NCBI RefSeq assembly: GCF_003026105.1
Contig: NZ_PYNW01000001.1
Span: forward strand, 124,001-188,000
Length of the DNA: 64,000 bases
Reading direction: 5' to 3'
Source: Photobacterium sp. GB-56
Lineage (GTDB): Bacteria; Pseudomonadota; Gammaproteobacteria; Enterobacterales; Vibrionaceae
Shown here in pieces: positions 7,429 to 16,409 of this stretch (within the stretch, counting starts at the first letter, position 1; each line of letters opens with the position of its first letter). The translations under genes and the position numbers were made by a program. The notes below the pieces were generated by a model. It searched no databases. It was not told where the DNA came from and saw only the letters and a program-made list of their open reading frames with translations.

Positions 7429-8823
7429 ATGAGTATGAACATTGCGTTGAGCGGTCTAGGTGCAGCTCAAAAAGATCTAAATACCACCAGTAATAACATA
7501 GCCAATGCCAACACCTTTGGTTTTAAAGAATCACGTGCTGAATTTGGTGATGTCTATTCTAATTCGATTTTCTCTAATGGTAAAACGACAACGGGTGGGG
7601 GCGTACAAACCTCAACGGTTGCACAACAGTTCCATGAAGGTTCTAGTATTTATACCAATAACCCATTAGATTTACGTGTATCTGGTTCGGGTTTTTTTGC
7701 TGTGGCAGATAATAAGAATGAACCTTCGAATAATAATCTTACTCGCAATGGTGCATTTCATCTAAATAACGAAAATGAGTTAGTGAACTCTGAAGGTAAG
7801 TTTCTACTGGGTTACCCTGTCAATAAAGATTCAAATACCGTGGCTTCTTATGAAGCAAAATCGATGAAAATTGATGATGTATTTGGTCAGCCAACAAAAT
7901 CAGGCACAATCAAAGTGTCTTTAAATTTACCTAATAAAGAAACAACGCCTAAAAATAGTCCATTTGACTTTAAAGATCCTGATTCTTTCAATAAATCAAC
8001 GTCATCAACGATTTATGATTCATTAGGTAAACCGTATAAAATGACGACTTATTATGTCGCTAAATATGATCCTAATGCCGTTCCAACCAATGCTAATACA
8101 TGGGAAGTGCATCAAACTGTTACCAATAACAGTGGTCAAGAGCGGTTATTAAAGCCAGATCCAGCAAGCATCCCTGCAGCTTATCAAGTTATTGATAATA
8201 CAAACCCTGCAGCCCCTGTAGTGACAGGCTATCGGATGCGATTTGATCAAAATGGTCAGCCATATCCTGGAGACCCTGGTAATCCACCTGCCGTTCCAGC
8301 AACTCCACCAATGCCATTAAATATCCAAATGGAGACATTCGCTTCTGCTGGTATTGATGTCGGTGGTGCTGATCCTACGCAATCGTTAACTATGAATTAT
8401 GATGATCCGACGCAATATGCTTCAGCGTTTGAAGTGCGCAAATTTCAAGATGTAGACGGCGCGACAACAGGTTATTTATCGAAAGTTGATATTGATCCTG
8501 AAGGCAATATTTTGGCGTCTTATTCAAATGGTAAAGATATCGTTGTAGGACGTGTTGCCTTAGCCCGTGTTTCTAATGAACAAGGGTTAGCACAGTTAGG
8601 TGGCACGCTTTGGAATACCACCCAAGAATCAGGTCAGGCGATTTGGGGCGATGCATCACAAGGTTCATTTGGCTCTGTTAAAAGCGGAACGCTTGAACAA
8701 TCAAATATCGATATGACTCAAGAGCTGGTGGATTTGATAACCGCGCAACGTAACTTCCAAGCCAGCTCTCGTGCACTAGATGTGAATAATCAGCTACAAC
8801 AGAATATTCTACAAATTCGTTAA
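7429..8823 (+). CDS. flgE: Flagellar hook protein FlgE
   Basis: FlgE builds the flexible hook. The 464-residue protein starts with the D0 helix MSMNIALSGLGAAQKDLNTTSNNIANANTFGFKESRAEFG. The middle (about 140-360) is the variable hook outer domain, with a Pro-rich stretch PGDPGNPPAVPATPPMP near residues 282-298. The C-terminal D0 helix is LVDLITAQRNFQASSRALDVNNQLQQNILQIR. It is the last gene of the flgBCDE unit and is followed by a terminator-like hairpin at 8844-8882 and a new sigma-54 promoter. Confidence 0.95.
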   Translation: MSMNIALSGLGAAQKDLNTTSNNIANANTFGFKESRAEFGDVYSNSIFSNGKTTTGGGVQTSTVAQQFHEGSSIYTNNPLDLRVSGSGFFAVADNKNEPSNNNLTRNGAFHLNNENELVNSEGKFLLGYPVNKDSNTVASYEAKSMKIDDVFGQPTKSGTIKVSLNLPNKETTPKNSPFDFKDPDSFNKSTSSTIYDSLGKPYKMTTYYVAKYDPNAVPTNANTWEVHQTVTNNSGQERLLKPDPASIPAAYQVIDNTNPAAPVVTGYRMRFDQNGQPYPGDPGNPPAVPATPPMPLNIQMETFASAGIDVGGADPTQSLTMNYDDPTQYASAFEVRKFQDVDGATTGYLSKVDIDPEGNILASYSNGKDIVVGRVALARVSNEQGLAQLGGTLWNTTQESGQAIWGDASQGSFGSVKSGTLEQSNIDMTQELVDLITAQRNFQASSRALDVNNQLQQNILQIR

Positions 8824-8843
8824 GCTTTATCCTTTCCAGTCCT

Positions 8844-8882
8844 ATTGCCGTTTTACCTTTTCGTTGAAGCGGCAATTTTTTT
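8844..8882 (+). terminator. Probable terminator after flgE
   Basis: ATTGCCG at 8844-8850 pairs with CGGCAAT at 8870-8876 around a 19-base loop, followed by seven T. It would separate flgBCDE from flgFGHIJ. Confidence 0.55.
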
Positions 8883-8946
8883 CCCTCCTGCTTTACCTTC
8901 TTGCTCTTTTGCTCTCAATTCACTGTTATTAAACAATAAATATAAT

Positions 8947-8962
8947 TGGCTTAGTTTTTGCT
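8947..8962 (+). promoter_or_regulatory. Sigma-54 promoter of flgFGHIJ
   Basis: TGGCTTAGTTTTTGCT has GG at 8948-8949 and GC at 8960-8961 with ten bases between. The predicted start is near 8973, 25 bases before flgF. Promoter and leader resemble those of flgB. Confidence 0.8.
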
Positions 8963-8997
8963 TTATTGATGCTGTTAGATAATAGGAGTGTCAAAAA

Positions 8998-9747
8998 ATG
9001 GATCGTGCTCTGTATCTTGCCATGAGTGGCGCAAAACAAGATATGTATGGTATGCAAGTTCATGCCAATAACTTGGCAAATGTCAGTACAACAGGTTTTC
9101 GTGCCGACTTACAACAGGCGCGCAGTATGCAAGCCTATGGTGAAGGTCTACCTAGCCGAGTGTTTTCAATGACTGAGCGCCCGGGTAATGATTTTGCACA
9201 AGGTTCAGTGATCAATACAGGGCGTGATTTAGACGTTGCTATTGAAGGTGATGGTTGGCTTGCTGTAATGGATGTCAAAGGCCAAGAAGCTTACACCCGT
9301 GCTGGGCATTTGAAAATTGATCAAACAGGCATGCTACAAAACAGTAATGGTCAATTGGTATTAGGCCAAAACGACAGTCCTATTTTTATCCCACTTCCGA
9401 TCAGTAAAATTGAAATTGGTAAAGACGGTACAGTGTCGGTTTTACCACAAGGTGCGCCGCCTGATGCAATCGCAGTCGTTGATCGCATCAAATTGGTTAA
9501 ACCTGATAATCAAGCGTTATTTAAAGATACTGATGGTTTATTTAAATCCATCGGCGAGCGTATTCCGCTTGATGCAGATGCCAGTGTAACACTGGCGAAA
9601 GGTATGCTTGAAGGCAGTAACGTGAATGCGGTTTCTGAAATGACCAGCATGATAGATCTTCAGCGCCACTTTGAAATGCAAGTAAAACTGATGAAAACCG
9701 CAGAAGAAATGGATAAAGCCTCTTCTTCTCTTATGCGTATTGGCTAA
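8998..9747 (+). CDS. flgF: Proximal rod protein FlgF
   Basis: FlgF is the rod protein between FlgC and FlgG. The protein has 249 residues. The N-terminal motif MDRALYLAMSGAKQDMYGMQVHANNLANVSTTGFRADL is characteristic. A central FlgE/F/G-like domain contains RDLDVAIEGDGWLAVM and GAYTRAGHL-like sequence (AYTRAGHLKIDQTGML). The C-terminal helix is MTSMIDLQRHFEMQVKLMKTAEEMDKASSSLM. A TAGGAG ribosome site precedes the ATG. Confidence 0.95.
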   Translation: MDRALYLAMSGAKQDMYGMQVHANNLANVSTTGFRADLQQARSMQAYGEGLPSRVFSMTERPGNDFAQGSVINTGRDLDVAIEGDGWLAVMDVKGQEAYTRAGHLKIDQTGMLQNSNGQLVLGQNDSPIFIPLPISKIEIGKDGTVSVLPQGAPPDAIAVVDRIKLVKPDNQALFKDTDGLFKSIGERIPLDADASVTLAKGMLEGSNVNAVSEMTSMIDLQRHFEMQVKLMKTAEEMDKASSSLMRIG

Positions 9748-9763
9748 TTAAAAGGACAGAACA

Positions 9764-10552
9764 ATGCATCCAGCACTATGGGTAAGTAAAACCGGTCTTG
9801 ACGCGCAGCAGACAAATATCTCGACTATTTCTAACAACTTGGCTAACGCATCAACCGTTGGTTTTAAAAAAGGTCGCGCGGTTTTTGAAGATCTCTTTTA
9901 TCAAAATATTAACCAACCGGGCGGTCAGTCAACTCAAGATACCACATTACCAACAGGTTTAATGTTGGGGGCGGGTTCAAAAGTGGTTGCGACACAAAAA
10001 GTCTTTACTCAAGGTAATACTCAAACCACCAATAACGCCATGGACATGATGATCGAAGGTGATGGCTTTTTCCAAGTGCTATTACCAGATGGCAACATAG
10101 GTTATACCCGTAATGGTCAGTTCACGATTAACTCTGAAGGTCAATTGGTTACCAGTGGTAGTGGCTATCCTGTCCAGCCTGAGATTGTGGTACCTGAAGA
10201 TGCGGTAGGCATCACCGTCGGTACTGATGGTGAAGTTTCTGCCCGTATTCGTGGAGAGCAAGAAAACCAAGCCTTGGGGCAAATTACGACTGTCGACTTT
10301 ATTAACCCAGGTGGTATGGAGCCTATCGGTCAGAACTTATTCTTACCAACAGGCGCGAGTGGTGATCCTCAAGAAGGAACGCCAGGCTTAGAAGGATATG
10401 GTTCTATTCGCCAATCTATGCTTGAAACGTCCAACGTAAACGTGACGGAAGAGCTTGTGAATATGATTGAAGCACAACGTGTTTATGAGATGAACTCGAA
10501 GGTGATTTCAACTGTCGATCAGATGTTGAGTTACGTTAACCAGCAGTTGTAA
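9764..10552 (+). CDS. flgG: Distal rod protein FlgG
   Basis: FlgG forms the long distal rod that passes through the P and L rings. At 262 residues it has the family's usual length (about 260). The N-terminal helix MHPALWVSKTGLDAQQTNISTISNNLANASTVGFKKGRAVFEDL contains the short FlgG-specific insertion after the N-terminal segment. The central MDMMIEGDGFFQVLLPDG motif and the C-terminal NVTEELVNMIEAQRVYEMNSKVISTVDQMLSYVNQ helix are canonical. It lies 16 bases after flgF. Confidence 0.96.
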   Translation: MHPALWVSKTGLDAQQTNISTISNNLANASTVGFKKGRAVFEDLFYQNINQPGGQSTQDTTLPTGLMLGAGSKVVATQKVFTQGNTQTTNNAMDMMIEGDGFFQVLLPDGNIGYTRNGQFTINSEGQLVTSGSGYPVQPEIVVPEDAVGITVGTDGEVSARIRGEQENQALGQITTVDFINPGGMEPIGQNLFLPTGASGDPQEGTPGLEGYGSIRQSMLETSNVNVTEELVNMIEAQRVYEMNSKVISTVDQMLSYVNQQL

Positions 10553-10592
10553 TGATTGGTGGTAATGAATGAATTGCGCTCAGGTAAATAAA

Positions 10593-11378
10593 ATGAATCG
10601 TCAGTGGATGAAAAAATCATTACTTCTATTAAGTTTGGCATTAACAGGCTGTGTATCTACACCACCTGATGTTGCTGGCAGTGATATTGAAAAAGCCACC
10701 ACCAATGTTGATGCGGTAGAAGGTAAAGAGAAAGAGTCGAAAGGGCTGATTGATCGGATCCGTAAACGTGAAGATCCAGAAGCGGGCGATCCCGCTTGGA
10801 ATCCTGTTCGTCCACAAGATAAACCTGAGCATTACGCAACTGCCACAGGCTCTTTGTTTAATCAATCACAAGTGCAAGATCTGTATGACGACACTAAGCC
10901 CCGTGGTATTGGTGATATCGTCACAATTTTACTCGAAGAAAAAACCGCAGCGAAAAAGAGTGCAAGTTCAGATTTAGATAAATCTACCGATTTAAATATG
11001 AAGCCAATAGAGCTAGGGGGGAAACCCGTCACCATTCGTGATTACAGCTTGTCTTATGGTATGTCGAACAACAACACATTTGCAGGCTCTACTTCTGCCG
11101 ATCAAAGTAACAGTATTAAAGGTTCTATTTCAGTTGAAGTGGTTGAGGTTTTAAATAACGGTAACTTGGTTGTACGTGGTGAAAAATGGCTAATGCTTAA
11201 CACTGGCGAAGAATATATTCGGGTTAGCGGACATATTAGACCTGACGATATTAGCCAAGATAACACCATTGCATCAACACGTATTTCTAATGCGCGGATC
11301 CAATACTCAGGTACCGGTGATCGCCAAGATATTCAAGAGCAAAATTGGTTATCACGTTTCTTTAACGTTGCTTTCTAA
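10593..11378 (+). CDS. flgH: Flagellar L-ring lipoprotein FlgH
   Basis: FlgH forms the outer-membrane L ring. The start at 10593 ([20 protein letters not shown]) has an AGGT ribosome site and yields a classical lipoprotein signal with lipobox LALTGC; an in-frame ATG at 10569 would add eight polar residues and is less likely. The mature protein, about 245 residues, has a charged N-terminal linker (residues 20-75). The conserved L-ring domain follows, with [25 protein letters not shown] and [28 protein letters not shown]. It is in operon with flgFG and flgIJ. Confidence 0.95.
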   Translation: MNRQWMKKSLLLLSLALTGCVSTPPDVAGSDIEKATTNVDAVEGKEKESKGLIDRIRKREDPEAGDPAWNPVRPQDKPEHYATATGSLFNQSQVQDLYDDTKPRGIGDIVTILLEEKTAAKKSASSDLDKSTDLNMKPIELGGKPVTIRDYSLSYGMSNNNTFAGSTSADQSNSIKGSISVEVVEVLNNGNLVVRGEKWLMLNTGEEYIRVSGHIRPDDISQDNTIASTRISNARIQYSGTGDRQDIQEQNWLSRFFNVAF

Positions 11379-11423
11379 TCAGCCAATTTTGTCAAAACAT
11401 AGCGTTAGGGACAGGAGAATCCA

Positions 11424-12515
11424 TTGAATTTTCGCGCAATTATTATTACTGGATTAATTTTATTATCTGGCACTGTGGATGCGGCACGTATTAAAGATGT
11501 CGCTTCTGTTGCAGGCGTTCGTAGTAACCAACTCGTCGGTTATGGTTTAGTCGTTGGTTTGCCTGGTACTGGCGAGACAACGCCTTTCACCGATCAAAGC
11601 TTTAATGCCATGTTGCAAAATTTCGGCATTCAATTGCCGGTAGGTACAAAGCCAAAGATCAAAAACGTTGCCGCTGTTGCCGTTAATGCCACTTTGCCTC
11701 CTTTTACCAAACAAGGTCAAAGCATTGATGTTACCGTCTCTTCAATTGGTTCCGCCAAGAGTTTACGAGGTGGTACGTTATTGCAAACTTTCTTAAAAGG
11801 TTTAGATGGCAAGGTTTATGCAATAGCTCAAGGTACATTGGTGGTTGGTGGTTTTAGTGCAGAAGGGGCAGATGGCTCTAAAGTTATCGGTAATACGCCA
11901 ACGGTAGGTCGAATCTCTAACGGTGCAATGGTTGAACAAGAAGTACCGAACCCATTTGGACGCGGTGATTACTTAACCTTTAACCTGCATGATTCAGATT
12001 TTACCACGGCACAACGTATGGCAGATTCTATTAATCAGTTTTTAGGGCCTCAAATGGCATCAGCTGTTGATGCAACATCAATAAAAGTGCGAGCACCACG
12101 CGATGTTAGCCAGCGAGTTGCGTTCCTATCAACAGTTGAAAACTTAGAGTTTGATCCGGCAGAAGGCTCCGCGAAAATTATCGTAAACTCACGTACTGGT
12201 ACCATTGTTATTGGCCAGCATGTGAAGTTAAAACCTGCGGCAATCACCCATGGTGGTATGACAGTTTCCATTAAAGAAAATCCACAGGTGAGTCAACCCA
12301 ATGCCTTTGCTGGTGGTGAAACAACCGTTGTGGAGAACAGTAATATCAACGTACAGCAATCTGATGCACGCATGTTTAAGTTTGAGCCCGGTGTGTCGTT
12401 AGATGAGCTTGTTCGAGCGGTGAATCAAGTGGGCGCCGCACCATCAGATCTAATGGCAATTTTACAAGCGCTGAAACAAGCGGGTGCCATTGAAGGGCAG
12501 TTAATCATCATTTAA
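11424..12515 (+). CDS. flgI: Flagellar P-ring protein FlgI
   Basis: FlgI forms the periplasmic P ring in the peptidoglycan layer. The gene starts with TTG at 11424, six bases after an ACAGGAG ribosome site. The 363-residue precursor has a signal peptide [20 protein letters not shown] cleaved before ARIKDVASV. The mature chain begins with the highly conserved [23 protein letters not shown] and ends [22 protein letters not shown], both FlgI hallmarks. Assembly needs FlgA and, in this family, the MotX/MotY T ring nearby. Confidence 0.97.
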   Translation: MNFRAIIITGLILLSGTVDAARIKDVASVAGVRSNQLVGYGLVVGLPGTGETTPFTDQSFNAMLQNFGIQLPVGTKPKIKNVAAVAVNATLPPFTKQGQSIDVTVSSIGSAKSLRGGTLLQTFLKGLDGKVYAIAQGTLVVGGFSAEGADGSKVIGNTPTVGRISNGAMVEQEVPNPFGRGDYLTFNLHDSDFTTAQRMADSINQFLGPQMASAVDATSIKVRAPRDVSQRVAFLSTVENLEFDPAEGSAKIIVNSRTGTIVIGQHVKLKPAAITHGGMTVSIKENPQVSQPNAFAGGETTVVENSNINVQQSDARMFKFEPGVSLDELVRAVNQVGAAPSDLMAILQALKQAGAIEGQLIII

Positions 12516-12557
12516 CCCTGATGATTTAACTAAAAAGTAATCAACAAGGATTATAAT

Positions 12558-13544
12558 ATGAAGCAAATTGATCCCGGTTTTGTCCATGATATTAGTAACC
12601 TAGACCGTCTACGTGCGGGTATTGGCGAAGATTCAAAGGGATCATTGCGTCAGGCGGCTAATCAGTTTGAGTCTATCTTTACTCAGATGCTATTTAAGTC
12701 AATGCGCGAAGCGAACGAAGCGTTTGAATCTGATTTAATGAGTAGCAATAACAGTAAGTTTTATCAGCAAATGCATGATGAGCAGATGTCATCTCAGCTA
12801 AGCACCACTGGAAGTTTGGGCTTGGCTGATATGATTGTTAAGCAATTGGGTGGCGAAGATAACGAACAAAAGCCGCATACTCCAACGACAGATTTATTCC
12901 CGAAAAAAGACAATACGGATCCATTGCAGATTCGCCCAATCGATAATAAATCCCAGCCATTAACACTACCGCAACGAGAAGATCAAAACAGTGTTGCGGC
13001 ACAACAGGTATTAGAAAAATATAAGCAGCGATTACAAAACGCTGATGTTCAGCCGCCATTACGACAACCAGAACCTGATCGTTTTGAAACGCCACAAGCA
13101 TTTGTTGATCATATGGCACCGTATGCAACGAAAGCGGCACGTGCGTTGGGCACCGATCCAGCAATGTTGATAGCGCAAGCGGCGTTAGAAACCGGTTGGG
13201 GTAAAAAAGTGATCAAAAATGCGGCAGGAACGAGTAACAACTTATTTAATATTAAAGCCGATCCACGTTGGAGTGGGCAAAAGGTTGCCACGCGTACATT
13301 GGAATATCATAACGGTGTTGCTGTACAAGAAAATGCGGCGTTTCGCTCTTATGGCTCTTATCAAGATAGCTTTCAAGATTTTGTGAAGTTCTTACAACAG
13401 AACCCACGTTATTCAACTGCGTTAAAACATAGTGGTGAGCCGAATCAATTTATTCGAGAAATACATAAAGCAGGGTATGCCACCGATCCTAATTACAGTA
13501 ATAAAGTATTAGCAGTAATGAAAAAGGTGAAAACATTAATGTAA
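12558..13544 (+). CDS. flgJ: Rod cap and peptidoglycan hydrolase FlgJ
   Basis: FlgJ caps the growing rod and opens the peptidoglycan for it. The 328-residue protein is the two-domain form: an N-terminal rod-cap domain (about 1-97, with AANQFESIFTQMLFKSMREANEAF) and a Pro/Gln-rich linker (about 100-172). A C-terminal GH73 beta-N-acetylglucosaminidase domain (about 178-328) has the predicted catalytic Glu211 in IAQAALETGWGKK. The later NLFNIKADPRWSG motif is also conserved. It is the last gene of the flgF-J unit and is convergent with the small ORF at 13641-13829. Confidence 0.95.
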   Translation: MKQIDPGFVHDISNLDRLRAGIGEDSKGSLRQAANQFESIFTQMLFKSMREANEAFESDLMSSNNSKFYQQMHDEQMSSQLSTTGSLGLADMIVKQLGGEDNEQKPHTPTTDLFPKKDNTDPLQIRPIDNKSQPLTLPQREDQNSVAAQQVLEKYKQRLQNADVQPPLRQPEPDRFETPQAFVDHMAPYATKAARALGTDPAMLIAQAALETGWGKKVIKNAAGTSNNLFNIKADPRWSGQKVATRTLEYHNGVAVQENAAFRSYGSYQDSFQDFVKFLQQNPRYSTALKHSGEPNQFIREIHKAGYATDPNYSNKVLAVMKKVKTLM

Positions 13545-13594
13545 AAAGAAGGGATATATAAAAAAAGCGAATTAAAATAAAACATTTATATTCT

Positions 13595-13611
13595 ATCAAA
13601 TAATATTTGAT
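13595..13611. repeat. Hairpin between flgJ and the small ORF
   Basis: ATCAAAT-AAT-ATTTGAT is a perfect 7-base inverted repeat in the convergent gap. It lacks a T-run on either side, so it is at best a weak terminator or an RNA-end stabiliser. Confidence 0.35.
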
Positions 13612-13640
13612 GGAAGGCTTTTAGTATCTGAAATATAGGG

Positions 13641-13829
13641 TTATACAACAATGTCAATAATGTTCGATACCATTTTAATTAGATCGTTACTTTCAAATAA
13701 AGCATTTTCTACTTCTTTTTCAGGTACTTGCTTTTCTTCTGTTTTTTTATCGTCAAAATGATCATTAACGAGTGGCACAACAACTTCTTTTAATGCGTAA
13801 CCAATTAATCCTGATACTAATAAGTTCAT
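13641..13829 (-). CDS. Unrecognised small protein between flgJ and flgK
   Basis: I do not recognise this family. The ATG at 13829 gives 62 residues and has AAAGGA nine to ten bases upstream; an ATG two codons earlier (13835) lies too close to that site. Residues 1-20 (MNLLVSGLIGYALKEVVVPL) are hydrophobic and could insert in or lie on a membrane. A charged Asp/Lys/Glu stretch covers about 22-41, and the C-terminal part (residues 46-62) is amphipathic, ending in IIDIVV. It is antisense to its flagellar neighbours, sits in unusually AT-rich DNA, and a TATAAT lies 47-52 bases upstream. Ribosome site, promoter-like hexamer and lack of overlap with another gene favour a real gene, but the length leaves doubt. 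Confidence 0.55.
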   Translation of the reverse strand: MNLLVSGLIGYALKEVVVPLVNDHFDDKKTEEKQVPEKEVENALFESNDLIKMVSNIIDIVV

Positions 13830-13875
13830 AATCATTATCCTTTATGTTTTATTTTAATTTGGGTTGAGCTTTTAA

Positions 13876-13881
13876 ATTATA
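13876..13881 (-). promoter_or_regulatory. Possible -10 box for the small ORF
   Basis: TATAAT on the minus strand, 47-52 bases upstream of the small ORF start at 13829. No convincing -35 is present at 16-18 bases, and the region is AT-rich, so chance is possible. Confidence 0.25.
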
Positions 13882-13958
13882 AACAAATAGCGATTTATTA
13901 CCATCTTTAAATACTCAAAAATAATCGTTTAATTAAAAAAACTTTTATTATTTTTAAT

Positions 13959-13974
13959 TGGTTCGATTTTTGCA
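13959..13974 (+). promoter_or_regulatory. Sigma-54 promoter of flgKL
   Basis: TGGTTCGATTTTTGCA has GG at 13960-13961 and GC at 13972-13973. The predicted start is near 13985, giving a leader of about 79 bases before flgK, longer than those of flgB and flgF. Confidence 0.75.
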
Positions 13975-14063
13975 AAGAAGCTATCGTAATGCACGCCTTA
14001 TATGAATAAGCGTCATTAAGATTGATATAAAACATCACGTTGTTAATGAGTTAGGGAATTAAT

Positions 14064-16397
14064 ATGGCGTCGGATTTAATGCAGCTTGGTATCAGTGGTT
14101 TGCGTACATCGCAAAAGCAACTTGATGTAACCAGCCATAATATTAGTAACGTGCATACCGCAGGTTATAGCCGTCAGGTGGTCGATCAAAAAGCGGCCGA
14201 TGCACAATGGAGCGGCGGTAACTATTACGGCAGTGGTGCGTACATTGATAGCGTTAATCGTGCTTATGATCAGTTTGCTGCCCGTGAATTAACCCTCTCT
14301 ACCACCCAGCTTGAAGCTTCAAATGTTCGTCAACAGCACATGATGATGCTGGATGATTTCACCTCAAAAAGTGCTGTTAACACCGTTAATAGCATGAATA
14401 ATTTTTATAACTCGGTACGTTCATTGTCAGATCACCCTAACGATCTTGGCTCTCGTCAAACCGTGTTAGAGCATGCCGAACAAGCGGCAAGAAGTTTTAA
14501 TAATTCTTATGAGACGTTAACCAATATTCGTCGAGATGTGAATGAGCAACTGGATGTAACACTTGAGCGTGTGAATGCATTAGGGCAAGAACTTGCCGCT
14601 ATTAATACCAGTTTACAAGGCATGCCTGATGGCGATAAAAACCATGACTTGCTGGATAAACAACGAGGCTTAATTAATGAATTAGCCAAATATACCAAAG
14701 TGACAGTATTGGCGGATAAAGGCAGCCTTGCCGATAAAGTCATTATTGGTAGCGGTGATACCTTGGTTTCTGGCGTTGAATCATCACAATTAAAAATGGT
14801 TAATGGTGATCCTGATTTGGAAGACAAACAGATGGCATTAATTAATGGGAATCAAGCCAAAGCCATTAAAAGTGATCACATTGGCGGCGGATTAGGTGCC
14901 ATGTTGTCGATCCGTGATGATGTAATAGATAAAAGCCTCGATGAAATGGGGCGAATGGCGATTGGCTTTTCAAAGCAAATAAACGATTTGCAGCAATCGG
15001 GTACCGATCTCTCAGGTGCGGTTGGAGGTGCTATTTTTTATGATGTTAACAACCCTAACTTAATGAAAGAGCGAGTATTAAAGCCATTAGGTAGCCAAAC
15101 TGACATTGATGTCAAAATTGATGATGTAAATGCGTTAAAAACGGGAGAATACCAGCTTACAACTGAATTTGATGGTACTGATTATAGTTTTCGCTTAATC
15201 GATCCCACTGGCAATGAGATGAAACAGTCAAACGGCAATCCACTTATATCTCCAACGGCGACAATGCCTTTATCAGTCAGTGTCGATGGTTTAACGTTAA
15301 CCATGAATACTGTGATGGGCAATCCCCCTGCGGCAGGACAAAGTGAGACCGTCATCATTCAGCCGATGCGTCGTGGTGCGGCTAACATTAGCGTGGAGAT
15401 GTCAGATCCTCGTGGCCTTGCAGGGAATAAAATATCCAGTATTGAAGCTAACCCAAATAACGTTGGAACAGCAGAGCTCAATAAAGCTGGCGGGTTAGTG
15501 CCTGACCAATTAGCGGGCACCTACAGAGTCGACATTATTAACAGCGCTGATTTAACAGCGACCAATAATGCAAGTAACACTGGTACAGCGACGCTGACGG
15601 CTATTCAAGCTGCTGGTGCCACAGTGGCACAAGGCACGTATACCCTTAGCTTAAATGGTGCGGGCGATAAACTTAGCATGGTAGATGCTGCAAATAATCC
15701 GATTAATTTAGTGGATGCTACGGGTGCTGTTGTTAACGAGCTAGACTATCCACTGACAACAACGGGCAATGTATTAACCATGGTTGCTAGCAATGGTGAT
15801 CAAATCAGCGTAGCAAGTTTAACTTCAGGTGCAGCGATTGGTGATACGTTTACGTTAGCCATCACCGCTTCTGACAAGTTAACAGTAACGAATACTCAAA
15901 CGAACACCCTAATGGATTTAAAAGATGATGCGGGTAATACCGTCCAATCACTGGCTTATCCATTAACTAACGTGAGTAAAGAAATTACCTTTGCAGGCCA
16001 AACAGCCCCGACATTGTCACTGACGGATAATGGTCAAGTTGGAGATAACTTCACGGTGACTTTAGGCAGGACTAATGCGGTAGGTGGCAACAGTAACTTC
16101 TTAGCAATGCAGCAAATTCAGCATGGCAAAACCATGAATGAGGGCAAATCGAGTGTGATTGATTTGTTTGAAGGGTTAGCAACAGACATTGGTATGTTAA
16201 AGAATAATGCGGATAAAACTGCAGAAGTCAATCAATTGGATTTTGATGCCGCGTCCGAGCGAGTATCGAACTTATCGGGTGTTAATCTTGATGAAGAAGC
16301 CGCTAATCTTATGAAGTTCCAGCAATCTTACATGGCATCATCTCGGATCATGTCAGTGGCTAAAGAAACCTTTGATACCTTAATGCGTACCGTGTAG
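14064..16397 (+). CDS. flgK: Hook-filament junction protein FlgK (enlarged)
   Basis: FlgK is the first junction protein between hook and filament and a FlgN client. The N-terminal D0 helix (MASDLMQLGISGLRTSQKQLDVTSHNISNVHTAGYSRQ) and C-terminal helix (EEAANLMKFQQSYMASSRIMSVAKETFDTLMRTV) are canonical. At 777 residues it is larger than typical FlgK (from memory, about 550 in Salmonella and 620-630 in Vibrio). The extra length is a Thr/Asn/Ala-rich middle holding three related units, at residues 361-432, 524-592 and 593-667. These are probably surface-exposed beta domains on the junction. flgL follows after 12 bases. Confidence 0.95.
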   Translation: MASDLMQLGISGLRTSQKQLDVTSHNISNVHTAGYSRQVVDQKAADAQWSGGNYYGSGAYIDSVNRAYDQFAARELTLSTTQLEASNVRQQHMMMLDDFTSKSAVNTVNSMNNFYNSVRSLSDHPNDLGSRQTVLEHAEQAARSFNNSYETLTNIRRDVNEQLDVTLERVNALGQELAAINTSLQGMPDGDKNHDLLDKQRGLINELAKYTKVTVLADKGSLADKVIIGSGDTLVSGVESSQLKMVNGDPDLEDKQMALINGNQAKAIKSDHIGGGLGAMLSIRDDVIDKSLDEMGRMAIGFSKQINDLQQSGTDLSGAVGGAIFYDVNNPNLMKERVLKPLGSQTDIDVKIDDVNALKTGEYQLTTEFDGTDYSFRLIDPTGNEMKQSNGNPLISPTATMPLSVSVDGLTLTMNTVMGNPPAAGQSETVIIQPMRRGAANISVEMSDPRGLAGNKISSIEANPNNVGTAELNKAGGLVPDQLAGTYRVDIINSADLTATNNASNTGTATLTAIQAAGATVAQGTYTLSLNGAGDKLSMVDAANNPINLVDATGAVVNELDYPLTTTGNVLTMVASNGDQISVASLTSGAAIGDTFTLAITASDKLTVTNTQTNTLMDLKDDAGNTVQSLAYPLTNVSKEITFAGQTAPTLSLTDNGQVGDNFTVTLGRTNAVGGNSNFLAMQQIQHGKTMNEGKSSVIDLFEGLATDIGMLKNNADKTAEVNQLDFDAASERVSNLSGVNLDEEAANLMKFQQSYMASSRIMSVAKETFDTLMRTV
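15144..16064 (+). repeat. Three divergent domain repeats inside flgK
   Basis: At protein level each unit shows the same order: G-x-Y/F-x-L, then a D-x-x-G turn, then Y/M-P-L followed by a hydrophobic strand, then a closing glycine and a strand. Unit 1 is residues 361-432 (GEYQL, DPTGN, MPLSV, LTLTM). Unit 2 is 524-592 (GTYTL, DATGA, YPLTT, VLTM). Unit 3 is 593-667 (GDTFTL, DDAGN, YPLTN, EITF). Units 2 and 3 are tandem and most alike. DNA identity is low, so the duplication is old. Confidence 0.7.
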
Positions 16398-16409
16398 TAG
16401 GAGTAAATC

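Noticed and set aside
10657-10977. Alternative frames on both strands in the flgH linker
   Set aside because: They coincide with the poorly conserved charged linker of FlgH, where relaxed composition leaves other frames open by chance.
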